Assembly: GCF_000722685.1 (NCBI RefSeq)
Contig: NZ_JPFV01000011.1
Location: 62,001 to 126,000 of the forward strand
Direction of reading: 5' to 3'
DNA from: Streptococcus mitis
GTDB lineage: Bacteria > Bacillota > Bacilli > Lactobacillales > Streptococcaceae
Length of the DNA stretch: 64,000 nt
The notes under the pieces were generated by a model. The model did no database searches, was not told the DNA's origin, and saw only the letters and a program-made list of their open reading frames with translations. Position 1 is the stretch's first letter. The number at the start of each line of letters is the position of its first letter. Both the position numbers and the translations under genes were made by a program. Shown here piece by piece: positions 56,985 through 64,000 of this stretch.

Positions 56985-57716
56985 ATGGATAAGATTGAAC
57001 AATTACAAGGTATTATTGATCAAAGTCAGAGCATTGTCTTTTTCGGTGGTGCAGGGGTTTCTACAGAGTCTAATATTCCAGATTTTCGTAGTTCAGATGG
57101 TATATATAGTCTGAAACTAGGTCGCCATTTTACTGCCGAGCAACTGGTTTCACGCACTATGTTTGAGCGCTATCCAGAGGATTTTTTTGATTTCTACAAA
57201 AAGTATCTGGTCTATCCTGATGCCAAGCCGAATTTAGCACATGATTATCTAGCGTCGTTGGAAAAAACAGGTAAATTAAAGGCGATTGTGACGCAAAATA
57301 TCGATAGCCTCCATGAAATGGCAAGATCTCAGAAAGTTTTGAAACTGCATGGTAGTGCAGATCGTAATTATTGTTTGGGCTGTCATCGCTTTTATGATTT
57401 GACTGCCTTTTTGGCACTTGAAGGTCCAGTTCCCCACTGCTTAGATTGTGGTAAGGTGGTCAAACCTGATGTAACCCTTTATGAGGAAGAGCTAGATATG
57501 GATGTATTTAGTCGCGCAGCCCAAGTCATTCAGCAAGCAGATTTGTTGATTATTGGTGGCACTTCCTTAGTTGTTTACCCTGCAGCTAGCCTAATCAATT
57601 ATTTTTCAGGGTCAAATCTTGTCGTTATCAACAAGTCCAGCACTCCTCAAGACAGCCAAGCTGATTTAGTTATCGAAGGTAAGATTGGAGAAGTTTTTTC
57701 TAAATTGAGACAATAA
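56985..57716 (+). CDS. cobB: Sir2-family NAD-dependent protein deacylase
   Basis: Sirtuin of 243 aa that removes acyl groups from lysines using NAD. NAD-binding GAGVSTES is at residues 23-30, TQNID at 103-107, catalytic His122 in LHGS, and the zinc cysteines are C130, C133, C152 and C155. The signature GGTSLVVYPA follows. CTAGGAG precedes ATG 56985. The upstream BOX element leaves little room for a separate promoter, so the repeat may influence expression. Confidence 0.94.
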   Translation: MDKIEQLQGIIDQSQSIVFFGGAGVSTESNIPDFRSSDGIYSLKLGRHFTAEQLVSRTMFERYPEDFFDFYKKYLVYPDAKPNLAHDYLASLEKTGKLKAIVTQNIDSLHEMARSQKVLKLHGSADRNYCLGCHRFYDLTAFLALEGPVPHCLDCGKVVKPDVTLYEEELDMDVFSRAAQVIQQADLLIIGGTSLVVYPAASLINYFSGSNLVVINKSSTPQDSQADLVIEGKIGEVFSKLRQ

Positions 57717-57757
57717 AAAACTGAAAGAAGTAGGACTATACTTCCTTCAGTTTTTTT
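57715..57757 (+). terminator. Terminator of the sirtuin gene
   Basis: AAAAAACTGAAAGAAGTA pairs with TACTTCCTTCAGTTTTTT around GGACTA; a T-run follows. Confidence 0.88.
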
Positions 57758-57946
57758 GTATCACGAACCCAGAAACTATGAACAAGATTCTCTTCATTTC
57801 TAGGGGAATTTTATTATTGATTTATAAATTGTTCGAGTTATTTTTAATTGTTGAATAAAAGGAAAAAAGGAAGACTTTGTGGATGAAAAACTTTCTTTTT
57901 TAGTCAATCAGTACATGCTGATTTTAATGAAATGCTACTATATTGT

Positions 57947-58459
57947 TTACTTTTTTAAAGATCGCAAAAAACAATCAATCTCTGCTTGAGAATGGAGAAT
58001 ATGCATCTTTTCTGGGTAAGTATTGTGTAAGTATTGGTATCTATCCTTAGCATTTTTTGTCCGTCCATCCCAGAGAATCCATCGGATAAACTCCCAATTA
58101 AATTGTTCTTGACAACCAGCTGCCATACTTTCTCTGACCTTGCCTCGGTATGTGAGATAACGTTTAAAGGCTCTAAAGAGACAGGTCAATGGGGGAAAAT
58201 TGAGAAAGATGATTTGATCAGCTTCCTGCATTCTTTCTTCGTAATAGCACCAAGAATAATTACCATCAATAACCCAAGCTTCATGTTTGGTGAGAAAATT
58301 TTTCATCTCATCCAACATCCATTCGCGATCACTGTCTTGCCAACCAGGTTGAAATTGGAGTGTGTCCATGTGAAGTTTTGGGATGGAGTAGTAGTTAGAT
58401 AATTTTTCTGCTAGCGTTGACTTACCAGCACCAGAATATCCGATAATTGCAATTTTCAT
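57947..58459 (-). CDS. P-loop kinase of the topology-modulation (FlaR-like) family
   Basis: Small nucleotide-binding protein of 170 aa related to adenylate kinases and often annotated as DNA topology modulation protein. Walker A is GYSGAGKST near residues 7-15; a second conserved segment is WVIDGNYSWCYYEERMQEAD, with DQIIFLNFP as the core strand. No direct role in topology is established. A possible start signal GGAAAAGG lies before ATG 58459. Monocistronic. Confidence 0.85.
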   Translation of the reverse strand: MKIAIIGYSGAGKSTLAEKLSNYYSIPKLHMDTLQFQPGWQDSDREWMLDEMKNFLTKHEAWVIDGNYSWCYYEERMQEADQIIFLNFPPLTCLFRAFKRYLTYRGKVRESMAAGCQEQFNWEFIRWILWDGRTKNAKDRYQYLHNTYPEKMHILHSQAEIDCFLRSLKK

Positions 58460-58511
58460 TTTCTACCTTTTCCAATTTGGAGACAAAAAAACAGCCTCTA
58501 TGGACTGTTTC

Positions 58512-58748
58512 TTATTTAGCAAGTTTAGCTGAAAGACGAGCTTTATCGCGACTTGCTTTGTTTTTGTGAATCAAACCTTTAGTTTCTGCTTTATCGATAG
58601 CTGAGCTAGCAGCACGGAAAAGTTCTTCAGATGGGTTTGCTTCGAAAGCTTTGATAGCAGTACGCATAGCTGATTTTTGAGCTGAGTTCTTTTCGTTTTG
58701 TTTAACGTTCAATTCAGCGCGTTTGATAGCTGATTTAATGTTTGCCAA
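58512..58748 (-). CDS. rpsT: 30S ribosomal protein bS20
   Basis: Small-subunit protein of 78 aa binding 16S rRNA. The conserved N-terminus (M)[13 protein letters not shown] requires the TTG codon at 58748, with GGAGG eight bases upstream; the in-frame ATG at 58763 falls just before the SD. A UUG start is also found in E. coli rpsT, where it limits translation and allows feedback control. It precedes no other gene on this strand. Confidence 0.97.
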
Positions 58749-58815
58749 TGTTCTTACCTCCATATTTACTAACTATACCATTATATCTGAAAACTTACGT
58801 TTTGACAAGGGAAAA

Positions 58816-59736
58816 TTACTTTTTTAAGTAAATTTCATCGATTTCATGGTTCTTTGTTTTATGAAGAATCACTTCTGCACGATTTCTGGTTGGTTCAATA
58901 TAATTTTGTAGATTTGTGAGATTGATACTGGTCCAGACCTGATGGGCAAAGGATTCCACTTCCCCAATCGGCATTTGTGTAAAACGATAGTAGTAGCTTT
59001 CGGGATCGTTTTGGGCTAGGCTCAGCATTTTCAAGAAACGGTCCAGATACCAACTCTCGATGTCATCGACTGCAGCATCAACATAGATGGAAAAGTCAAA
59101 GAAGTCAGTGATATAGAGACGCTCGTTTTGTGGATTTTGAAAGACATTGATTCCTTCAACGATCACAAAATCAGCGGCTTTGACGCTTTGCTTTTCCTCA
59201 GGTACGATGTCGTAGACTTCATGAGAATAGACAGGAATATCTACATCTTGTCCATTTTTGATGTGGTCCAGGAAGTTGAGAAGAGCTTCCATATCATAGC
59301 TTTCAGGAAATCCCTTGCGATTTAAAATCTCTTGCTCAACCAAGGTCTGGTTGGGATAGAGGAAGCCATCAGTTGTTACCAACTCAACTGTAGCATCTGT
59401 AAGCGTACGGGATAGTAAGATTTGCAGTAGTCGACTAGTTGTAGATTTTCCAACGGCAACACTCCCAGAAACCCCAATGATAAAAGGTTGAGATTTGCTT
59501 TCACGTTGGAGGAAAATCCCTTTTGAAAAGGCCAAATCATCCTTGGTACGCTTGTAAATCTGGATGAGATGGGCTAGGGGAAGATAGACATCGGTAACAT
59601 CTTGCAGACTAATCTGGTCATTAAAGCTCTTGATGGATTCTAATTCCTCTTCTGTCAAAGGAGGTGTTGTCTTTCGATGTAAAGATTGCCAAGTCTGGCG
59701 GCTGATTTTTTCAAAATGTAAAAATTCGTTGGTCAT
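58816..59736 (-). CDS. coaA: Pantothenate kinase, type I
   Basis: First and rate-limiting enzyme of coenzyme A synthesis. The 306 aa have Walker [13 protein letters not shown] (88-99), and the family motifs DGFLYPN and EGINVFQ. Start at ATG 59736 gives [10 protein letters not shown] with AGGGGA upstream; the longer frame from 59766 adds ten residues inside the presumed promoter. Runs opposite to the next gene. Confidence 0.96.
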   Translation of the reverse strand: MTNEFLHFEKISRQTWQSLHRKTTPPLTEEELESIKSFNDQISLQDVTDVYLPLAHLIQIYKRTKDDLAFSKGIFLQRESKSQPFIIGVSGSVAVGKSTTSRLLQILLSRTLTDATVELVTTDGFLYPNQTLVEQEILNRKGFPESYDMEALLNFLDHIKNGQDVDIPVYSHEVYDIVPEEKQSVKAADFVIVEGINVFQNPQNERLYITDFFDFSIYVDAAVDDIESWYLDRFLKMLSLAQNDPESYYYRFTQMPIGEVESFAHQVWTSINLTNLQNYIEPTRNRAEVILHKTKNHEIDEIYLKK

Positions 59737-59936
59737 TTGTTTTCCCCTAGATATTTTATCTATCATACCATAAAAAGCTAAAAAAATAAAGCGGTTTCTT
59801 GATGATAGTAAGCCAATATCGTATAATAGAGGTAGATAGAGGTTGACCGATTTATAGATGAAGTAGGAGATAGTTTCTGTTAATTTATAAGCTAATAAAG
59901 GGGAATTTTTAGTTCACAACTTATAGGAGGTGTACT

Positions 59937-60341
59937 ATGAAAATCTTAAAACGTTACACATTGGAACTCTGTTTTATTTTAAGTTTTGCACTACCTTTTT
60001 TAAAAGGAGCGAATGCGGATAATGGTAGACGTTTTGTGGAAACCTATTACGGTTTTACTTTTTTGATGGAACATGCTATTGTAACAGCTGTCTTTATCTG
60101 TTCGCTCTTGATTGCTTTCTTCCTAAAAAAACGGTGGACGAAATGGCTTGCTGCTGGTAGTTATCTATTTTTGATTTTGTGGATTGCTACAGAGGGTTAT
60201 TTCTTCCGCATGTCGCTAGAAGATTTGATACGCCTTTGGACAAGTTTGGAAATCTTGACACAAACTTATCAGTTGGGCTTTTATCTAAACATCCTGTTGG
60301 GAATTTTGTTGATAATAAAGTATTTGAAGGTTAAGCAATAG
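59937..60341 (+). CDS. Small membrane protein, four helices
   Basis: Unrecognised integral membrane protein of 134 aa with four hydrophobic segments (about residues 8-24, 42-64, 71-88 and 108-128). It has a positively charged C-terminus. A very good AGGAGG sits eight bases before ATG 59937. There are no conserved catalytic-looking residues. Single gene between coaA and the methyltransferase operon. Confidence 0.75.
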   Translation: MKILKRYTLELCFILSFALPFLKGANADNGRRFVETYYGFTFLMEHAIVTAVFICSLLIAFFLKKRWTKWLAAGSYLFLILWIATEGYFFRMSLEDLIRLWTSLEILTQTYQLGFYLNILLGILLIIKYLKVKQ

Positions 60342-60440
60342 TCATAAAAATGAGCCTAATTATAGATGATAAATTTGTTGTTTTATCCTGATTATGATAT
60401 TTCTAGTTCTAAATGGCTTATTATTTATAAGTGTTGAAAG

Positions 60441-60486
60441 AGATTGAAGAAAATGTTTTACTTACTAGCTTTCTTCAGTCTTTTTC
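60441..60486 (+). terminator. Terminator after the small membrane protein gene
   Basis: AGATTGAAGAAA pairs with TTTCTTCAGTCT (one wobble) around a 17-base loop; TTTTTC follows. Confidence 0.7.
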
Positions 60487-60500
60487 GTTTTTTTATCAAT

Positions 60501-60540
60501 TTGTAAACGATTTACAATTTAAGGCAAATTATGGTAAAAT
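60501..60540 (+). promoter_or_regulatory. Promoter and palindromic operator of the pdp-deoC-cdd-pnrA cluster
   Basis: TTGTAAACGATTTACAA (60501-60517) is a perfect 7-3-7 palindrome. It overlaps the -35 TTTACA (60511-60516), followed by an 18-base spacer and extended -10 TGGTAAAAT (core 60535-60540), seven bases before the first ATG. It resembles a catabolite-control (cre) site but with one extra central base, so a nucleoside-specific regulator is equally possible. Confidence 0.7.
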
Positions 60541-60546
60541 AGTTTC

Positions 60547-61137
60547 ATGAGTAAAATGTATTATGCAGAAAATCCTGACGCTGCTCATGACATTCATGAG
60601 TTGAGAGTGGATTTGTTGGGAGAAAAAATGACCTTTTTGACGGATGCGGGTGTTTTTAGCAAGAAAATGATTGACTTTGGCAGTCAACTCTTGCTCAAGT
60701 GTCTAGAGGTCAACCAAGGAGAAACTGTCCTGGATGTAGGCTGTGGTTACGGACCTTTGGGCTTGTCTTTAGCTAAGGCTTATGGCGTTCAGGCTACCAT
60801 GGTCGATATCAATAATCGTGCCTTGGATTTGGCGCGACAAAATGCTGAACGAAATAAAGTAGAAGCGACGATTTTCCAGTCCAACATCTATGAACAAGTT
60901 GAAGGCACATTTGACCATGTCATTTCCAATCCTCCTATCCGTGCGGGCAAGCAAGTGGTTCATGAAATCATTGAGAAAAGTAAAGATTTTTTGGAAACTG
61001 GTGGGGATTTAACAATCGTTATCCAGAAAAAACAAGGGGCCCCAAGTGCTAAGTCCAAGATGGAAGAGGTGTTTGGCAATTGTGAAATCGTCAAAAAAGA
61101 TAAGGGATACTATATCCTTAGAAGTGTGAAAGAATGA
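60547..61137 (+). CDS. RsmC-like class I methyltransferase
   Basis: SAM-dependent methyltransferase of 196 aa like RsmC/YbxB, probably acting on 16S rRNA guanine. The SAM-binding motif is VLDVGCGYGPLGLSLA near residues 60-75; the catalytic motif is SNPPI instead of NPPF/Y. There is no SD before ATG 60547 and the leader is very short (transcription should start around it), so it may be leaderless or nearly so. Overlaps pdp by 4 bases. Confidence 0.88.
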   Translation: MSKMYYAENPDAAHDIHELRVDLLGEKMTFLTDAGVFSKKMIDFGSQLLLKCLEVNQGETVLDVGCGYGPLGLSLAKAYGVQATMVDINNRALDLARQNAERNKVEATIFQSNIYEQVEGTFDHVISNPPIRAGKQVVHEIIEKSKDFLETGGDLTIVIQKKQGAPSAKSKMEEVFGNCEIVKKDKGYYILRSVKE

Positions 61138-62411
61138 GAGCAGTTGATTTAATCCAAAAGAAACGAGATGGTCAAGAACTGACTTCGAGTGAAATTGAAT
61201 GGCTGGTAGAAGGCTATGTGTCAGGAACTGTTCCTGATTATCAGATGTCTGCTTTTGCTATGGCTGTTTATTTTAAAGGAATGACGACACGAGAAATCTC
61301 TGACCTAACTATGAATATGGTTCAGACAGGCCAAGAGTTTGATTTATCAGCTATTGAAGGGGTTAAGGTTGACAAGCATTCTACTGGGGGTGTTGGTGAT
61401 AAGGTGACCTTGATTTTGGCTCCTCTTGTTGCAAGCTTTGGTGTTCCTGTGGCCAAAATGAGTGGTCGTGGTCTCGGCCATACTGGTGGAACAATTGATA
61501 AATTGGAGTCTATCAAGGGCTATCAAGTGGAACGCAGTCAAGAGGATTTTATTCGTCAGGTTCAGGATATTGGTGTATCGGTCATTGGGCAATCAGACCA
61601 ACTGGTTAAAGCTGATAAGCTTCTCTACGCCCTACGTGATGTGACAGCAACTGTCGACACGATTCCTTTGATTGCGAGTTCGGTGATGAGCAAGAAAATT
61701 GCTGCAGGGGCGGATGCTATTTTGCTAGACGTGACTGTCGGTGAGGGTGCTTTCATGAAGACGGTTGATGAGGCGCGCGAATTGGCTCAAACCATGGTGG
61801 AACTTGGTAAGGCAGTTGGTCGAAAGACGGTAGCAGTGATTACGGATATGAGCCAGCCCTTGGGACGAGCGATTGGAAATCGTCTGGAAATCCTTGAAGC
61901 ATTGGAGATTTTACAAGGGCAAGGCCGTCAGGATATTACTCACTTCATATGTGAGTTGGCTCAAATTATGCTTGGCCTGGCAAATGTAAATAAAACAGTT
62001 GAAGAAGTTCGCCAACATCTTGAAAATGGTCAAGCACTGGCTAAGTTTGAGGAGATGGTCCAAGCCCAAGGTGGAGACTTAGAAGACCTCTATCGTCCTG
62101 TCAATGTTACCCATGTGGTGGAAATCCCTGCTCAGGAAACGGGTATTATCTCAGCTCTTCCAGCAATGGAATTTGGGCTTTATGCTATGAGACTGGGGGC
62201 AGGCCGTGCAGTCAAGACTGATGATTTGGACTATGAAACAGGAATTGTTTTTGAAAAGAAAGTTGGAGATTCCGTTCAAAAGGGAGAAATTGTTGCAAAA
62301 GTATACACAAATGGAAAAATTTCTCCTCAGCTAGTTACAGATTTTCAAAAATATGTTAAAATAAATGATAGGGTGCAAAGTTTACGAGAAATTATAGAAA
62401 TTATCTCATAA
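61134..62411 (+). CDS. pdp: Pyrimidine-nucleoside phosphorylase
   Basis: Splits uridine, thymidine and deoxyuridine with phosphate. The 425 aa begin [20 protein letters not shown], and the phosphate site [10 protein letters not shown] is near residues 82-91, with [15 protein letters not shown] following. It overlaps the methyltransferase gene by 4 bases and leads into deoC 19 bases later. Together with cdd and deoC it forms a pyrimidine nucleoside salvage operon. Confidence 0.97.
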   Translation: MRAVDLIQKKRDGQELTSSEIEWLVEGYVSGTVPDYQMSAFAMAVYFKGMTTREISDLTMNMVQTGQEFDLSAIEGVKVDKHSTGGVGDKVTLILAPLVASFGVPVAKMSGRGLGHTGGTIDKLESIKGYQVERSQEDFIRQVQDIGVSVIGQSDQLVKADKLLYALRDVTATVDTIPLIASSVMSKKIAAGADAILLDVTVGEGAFMKTVDEARELAQTMVELGKAVGRKTVAVITDMSQPLGRAIGNRLEILEALEILQGQGRQDITHFICELAQIMLGLANVNKTVEEVRQHLENGQALAKFEEMVQAQGGDLEDLYRPVNVTHVVEIPAQETGIISALPAMEFGLYAMRLGAGRAVKTDDLDYETGIVFEKKVGDSVQKGEIVAKVYTNGKISPQLVTDFQKYVKINDRVQSLREIIEIIS

Positions 62412-62430
62412 ACCGCAGGAGAATCCGAAT

Positions 62431-63093
62431 ATGAAATTAAATAAATATATCGATCATACGCTTTTAAAACAAGATGCAACAGAAAATCAAATTGATAGTT
62501 TGTTGTCTGAGGCTAGGGAGTATGACTTTGCCAGTGTTTGCGTTAATCCGACCTGGGTTGAATATGCTAAAAAAGGACTTGAAGGCACAGATGTCAAGGT
62601 CTGCACAGTAGTAGGTTTCCCCTTGGGGGCAACAACTTCAGCTGTGAAAGCATTTGAAACAAAAGAAGTTATCCAAAATGGTGCAGATGAGATTGATATG
62701 GTGATCAATGTTGGGGCTCTCAAATCAGGTGATCTTGATTTGGTTGAGTCAGATATTCGCGCAGTCGTAGAAGCAAGTGGTGACAAGTTAGTGAAAGTCA
62801 TTATTGAAGCTTGCCTTCTGACAGATCAAGAAAAAGTTGTGGCTTGTCAATTAGCCCAAAAAGCAGGAGCTGATTTTGTTAAAACATCTACTGGCTTTTC
62901 AACTGGTGGCGCTACGATAGCAGATGTTCAATTGATGCGTGAAACAGTTGGGCCTGATATGGGTGTCAAGGCTGCTGGTGGAGCTCGTTCTTATGCAGAT
63001 GCTCTTGCCTTTGTGGAAGCAGGGGCGACCCGTATCGGAACGTCAGCTGGAGTAGCCATTTTAAAAGGAGAATTGGCAGATGGCGACTACTGA
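62431..63093 (+). CDS. deoC: Deoxyribose-phosphate aldolase
   Basis: Cleaves deoxyribose 5-phosphate to glyceraldehyde 3-phosphate and acetaldehyde. The 220 aa have the Schiff-base lysine in [15 protein letters not shown] near residue 152, plus a second conserved Lys in [16 protein letters not shown] precedes ATG 62431. It overlaps cdd by 14 bases. Confidence 0.97.
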   Translation: MKLNKYIDHTLLKQDATENQIDSLLSEAREYDFASVCVNPTWVEYAKKGLEGTDVKVCTVVGFPLGATTSAVKAFETKEVIQNGADEIDMVINVGALKSGDLDLVESDIRAVVEASGDKLVKVIIEACLLTDQEKVVACQLAQKAGADFVKTSTGFSTGGATIADVQLMRETVGPDMGVKAAGGARSYADALAFVEAGATRIGTSAGVAILKGELADGDY

Positions 63094-63469
63094 GTTGATT
63101 GAACTGGCAATTGAAACCAGCAAACATGCCTATGTCCCTTATTCTCACTTTCCTATCGGAGCAGTTTTAGTGGCAAAAGACGGAAGTGTTTACACGGGAG
63201 TGAATATCGAAAATGCTAGCTATCCTTTGACCAATTGCGGTGAGAGAACAGCCATTTTTAAGGCTGTATCTGAAGGGCAAAGAGAATTTTCAGAGCTGAT
63301 TGTTTATGGTCAAACTGAAAAACCGATTTCACCATGTGGTGCTTGTCGCCAAGTAATGGTCGAATTTTTTGAACAAGATCTAAAAGTGACCTTAGTCGCA
63401 AAAGATAAATCGACGGTCGAGATGACGGTCGGGGAATTACTTCCATACTCTTTTACAGACTTAAATTAG
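63080..63469 (+). CDS. cdd: Cytidine deaminase
   Basis: Deaminates cytidine and deoxycytidine to uridine forms. The 129 aa have the zinc motif NCGERTAIF near residues 52-60 and PCGACRQ near 86-92. The start lies inside deoC (14-base overlap), showing translational coupling. Its product feeds Pdp. Confidence 0.97.
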   Translation: MATTELIELAIETSKHAYVPYSHFPIGAVLVAKDGSVYTGVNIENASYPLTNCGERTAIFKAVSEGQREFSELIVYGQTEKPISPCGACRQVMVEFFEQDLKVTLVAKDKSTVEMTVGELLPYSFTDLN

Positions 63470-63559
63470 TCTGAGTCGCTCTTTGAGTGGCAAGGGTCTT
63501 TGTGACCAATCAATCCATACTTGCAACATCGTTGCACATCTTATTTAGGAGGTTCAGTA

Positions 63560-64000
63560 ATGAACAAGAAACAATGGCTAGGCCTTGGTCTAGTTGCAGT
63601 GGCAGCAGTTGGACTTGCTGCATGTGGTAACCGCTCTTCTCGTAACGCAGCTTCATCTTCTGATGTGAAGACAAAAGCAGCAATCGTCACTGATACTGGT
63701 GGTGTTGATGATAAATCATTCAACCAATCAGCTTGGGAAGGTTTGCAAGCTTGGGGTAAAGAACACAACCTTTCAAAAGATAAAGGTTTCACTTACTTCC
63801 AATCAACAAGTGAAGCTGACTATGCTAACAACTTGCAACAAGCTGCTGGAAGCTACAACCTAATCTTCGGTGTTGGTTTTGCCCTTCACAATGCAGTTAA
63901 AGATGCAGCAGAAGAGCACACTGATTTGAACTATGTTTTGATTGATGATGTGATTAAAGATAAAAAGAATGTTGCTAGTGTAACATTTGCTGATAATGAG
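63560..64000 (+). CDS. pnrA: Nucleoside-binding lipoprotein PnrA (BmpA/Med family), 5' part
   Basis: Solute-binding lipoprotein of a nucleoside ABC importer; in pneumococcus PnrA binds purine and pyrimidine nucleosides. The first 147 residues are present; the gene runs off the window. The lipoprotein signal ends in LAAC (about residues 18-21). The mature start after a Ser-rich linker includes KAAIVTDTGGVDDKSFNQSA, the BMP-family signature. AGGAGG precedes ATG 63560. It follows cdd by 90 bases, where a short TGCAAC/GTTGCA hairpin lies, so uptake and breakdown of nucleosides are encoded together. Confidence 0.96.
   Translation, partial: MNKKQWLGLGLVAVAAVGLAACGNRSSRNAASSSDVKTKAAIVTDTGGVDDKSFNQSAWEGLQAWGKEHNLSKDKGFTYFQSTSEADYANNLQQAAGSYNLIFGVGFALHNAVKDAAEEHTDLNYVLIDDVIKDKKNVASVTFADNE

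Noticed and set aside
60501..60517. Calling the palindrome a confirmed CcpA cre site
   Set aside because: The spacing is one base longer than the usual 14-base cre consensus, so it is reported as an operator of unknown regulator.
63541..63792. An 83-codon minus-strand frame opposite pnrA
   Set aside because: Antisense to the signal peptide and N-terminus of an evident lipoprotein gene.

Overview
The window is ordinary Gram-positive chromosome of low G+C content, almost certainly from the mitis group of Streptococcus. Three BOX repeats, a choline-binding phosphorylcholine esterase (pce/cbpE), extended -10 promoters (TGnTATAAT) and the gene content point to S. mitis, S. pneumoniae, S. pseudopneumoniae or S. 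oralis. As I remember the pneumococcal map, several blocks here are joined differently, so a non-pneumoniae member such as S. mitis is my inference. No rRNA, tRNA, CRISPR array or intact insertion sequence was recognised.

Left third (1-23 kb): dacA, an AI-2E-family membrane protein with a frameshifted N-terminus, tuf, a helicase/oxidoreductase pair, a DUF1275 protein, the L21-leader/rplU/prp/rpmA cluster, a small lipoprotein, the LysR-lspA-rluD-pce operon, gdhA, pyrDA, holA, sodA, a yutD-rlmN-vanZ-ABC-F run and the lipoprotein cyclophilin ppiA (slrA).

Middle (23-44 kb): an accessory stretch of decayed genes, an XRE/membrane pair with duplicated operators, and a cadD-cadX cadmium module enclosed by a 13-bp direct repeat. 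It is followed by rpsP-khpA, a MazG-like gene, an EamA transporter, two alpha/beta hydrolases, rimM-trmD, bioY, gor, a MacAB-like efflux operon, metG, a frameshifted PadR regulator with its membrane partner, and an aldo/keto reductase.

Right third (44-64 kb): a trhA/DUF1836 pair, an acetyltransferase/ogt/ArsC-like run, an amino-acid ABC importer, trxB, and two nucleoside-salvage clusters. The first is rpiA-deoB-DUF1697-punA and deoD; the second is methyltransferase-pdp-deoC-cdd-pnrA, with a perfect palindrome over its -35 box. Sirtuin, rpsT and coaA lie between them.

The most striking item lies between punA and deoD (52.97-55.70 kb). It would encode a secreted protein with a YSIRK-like signal, a calcium-binding acidic segment, a class-3 lipase domain, two F-type (fucose-binding) lectin domains and a C-terminal domain that aligns with domain 4 of cholesterol-dependent cytolysins. 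The pore-forming domains 1-3 are absent. One frameshift splits the gene in this sequence. Three other breaks in the window sit in six-base A or T runs, so base-calling error or slipped-strand variation must be settled.
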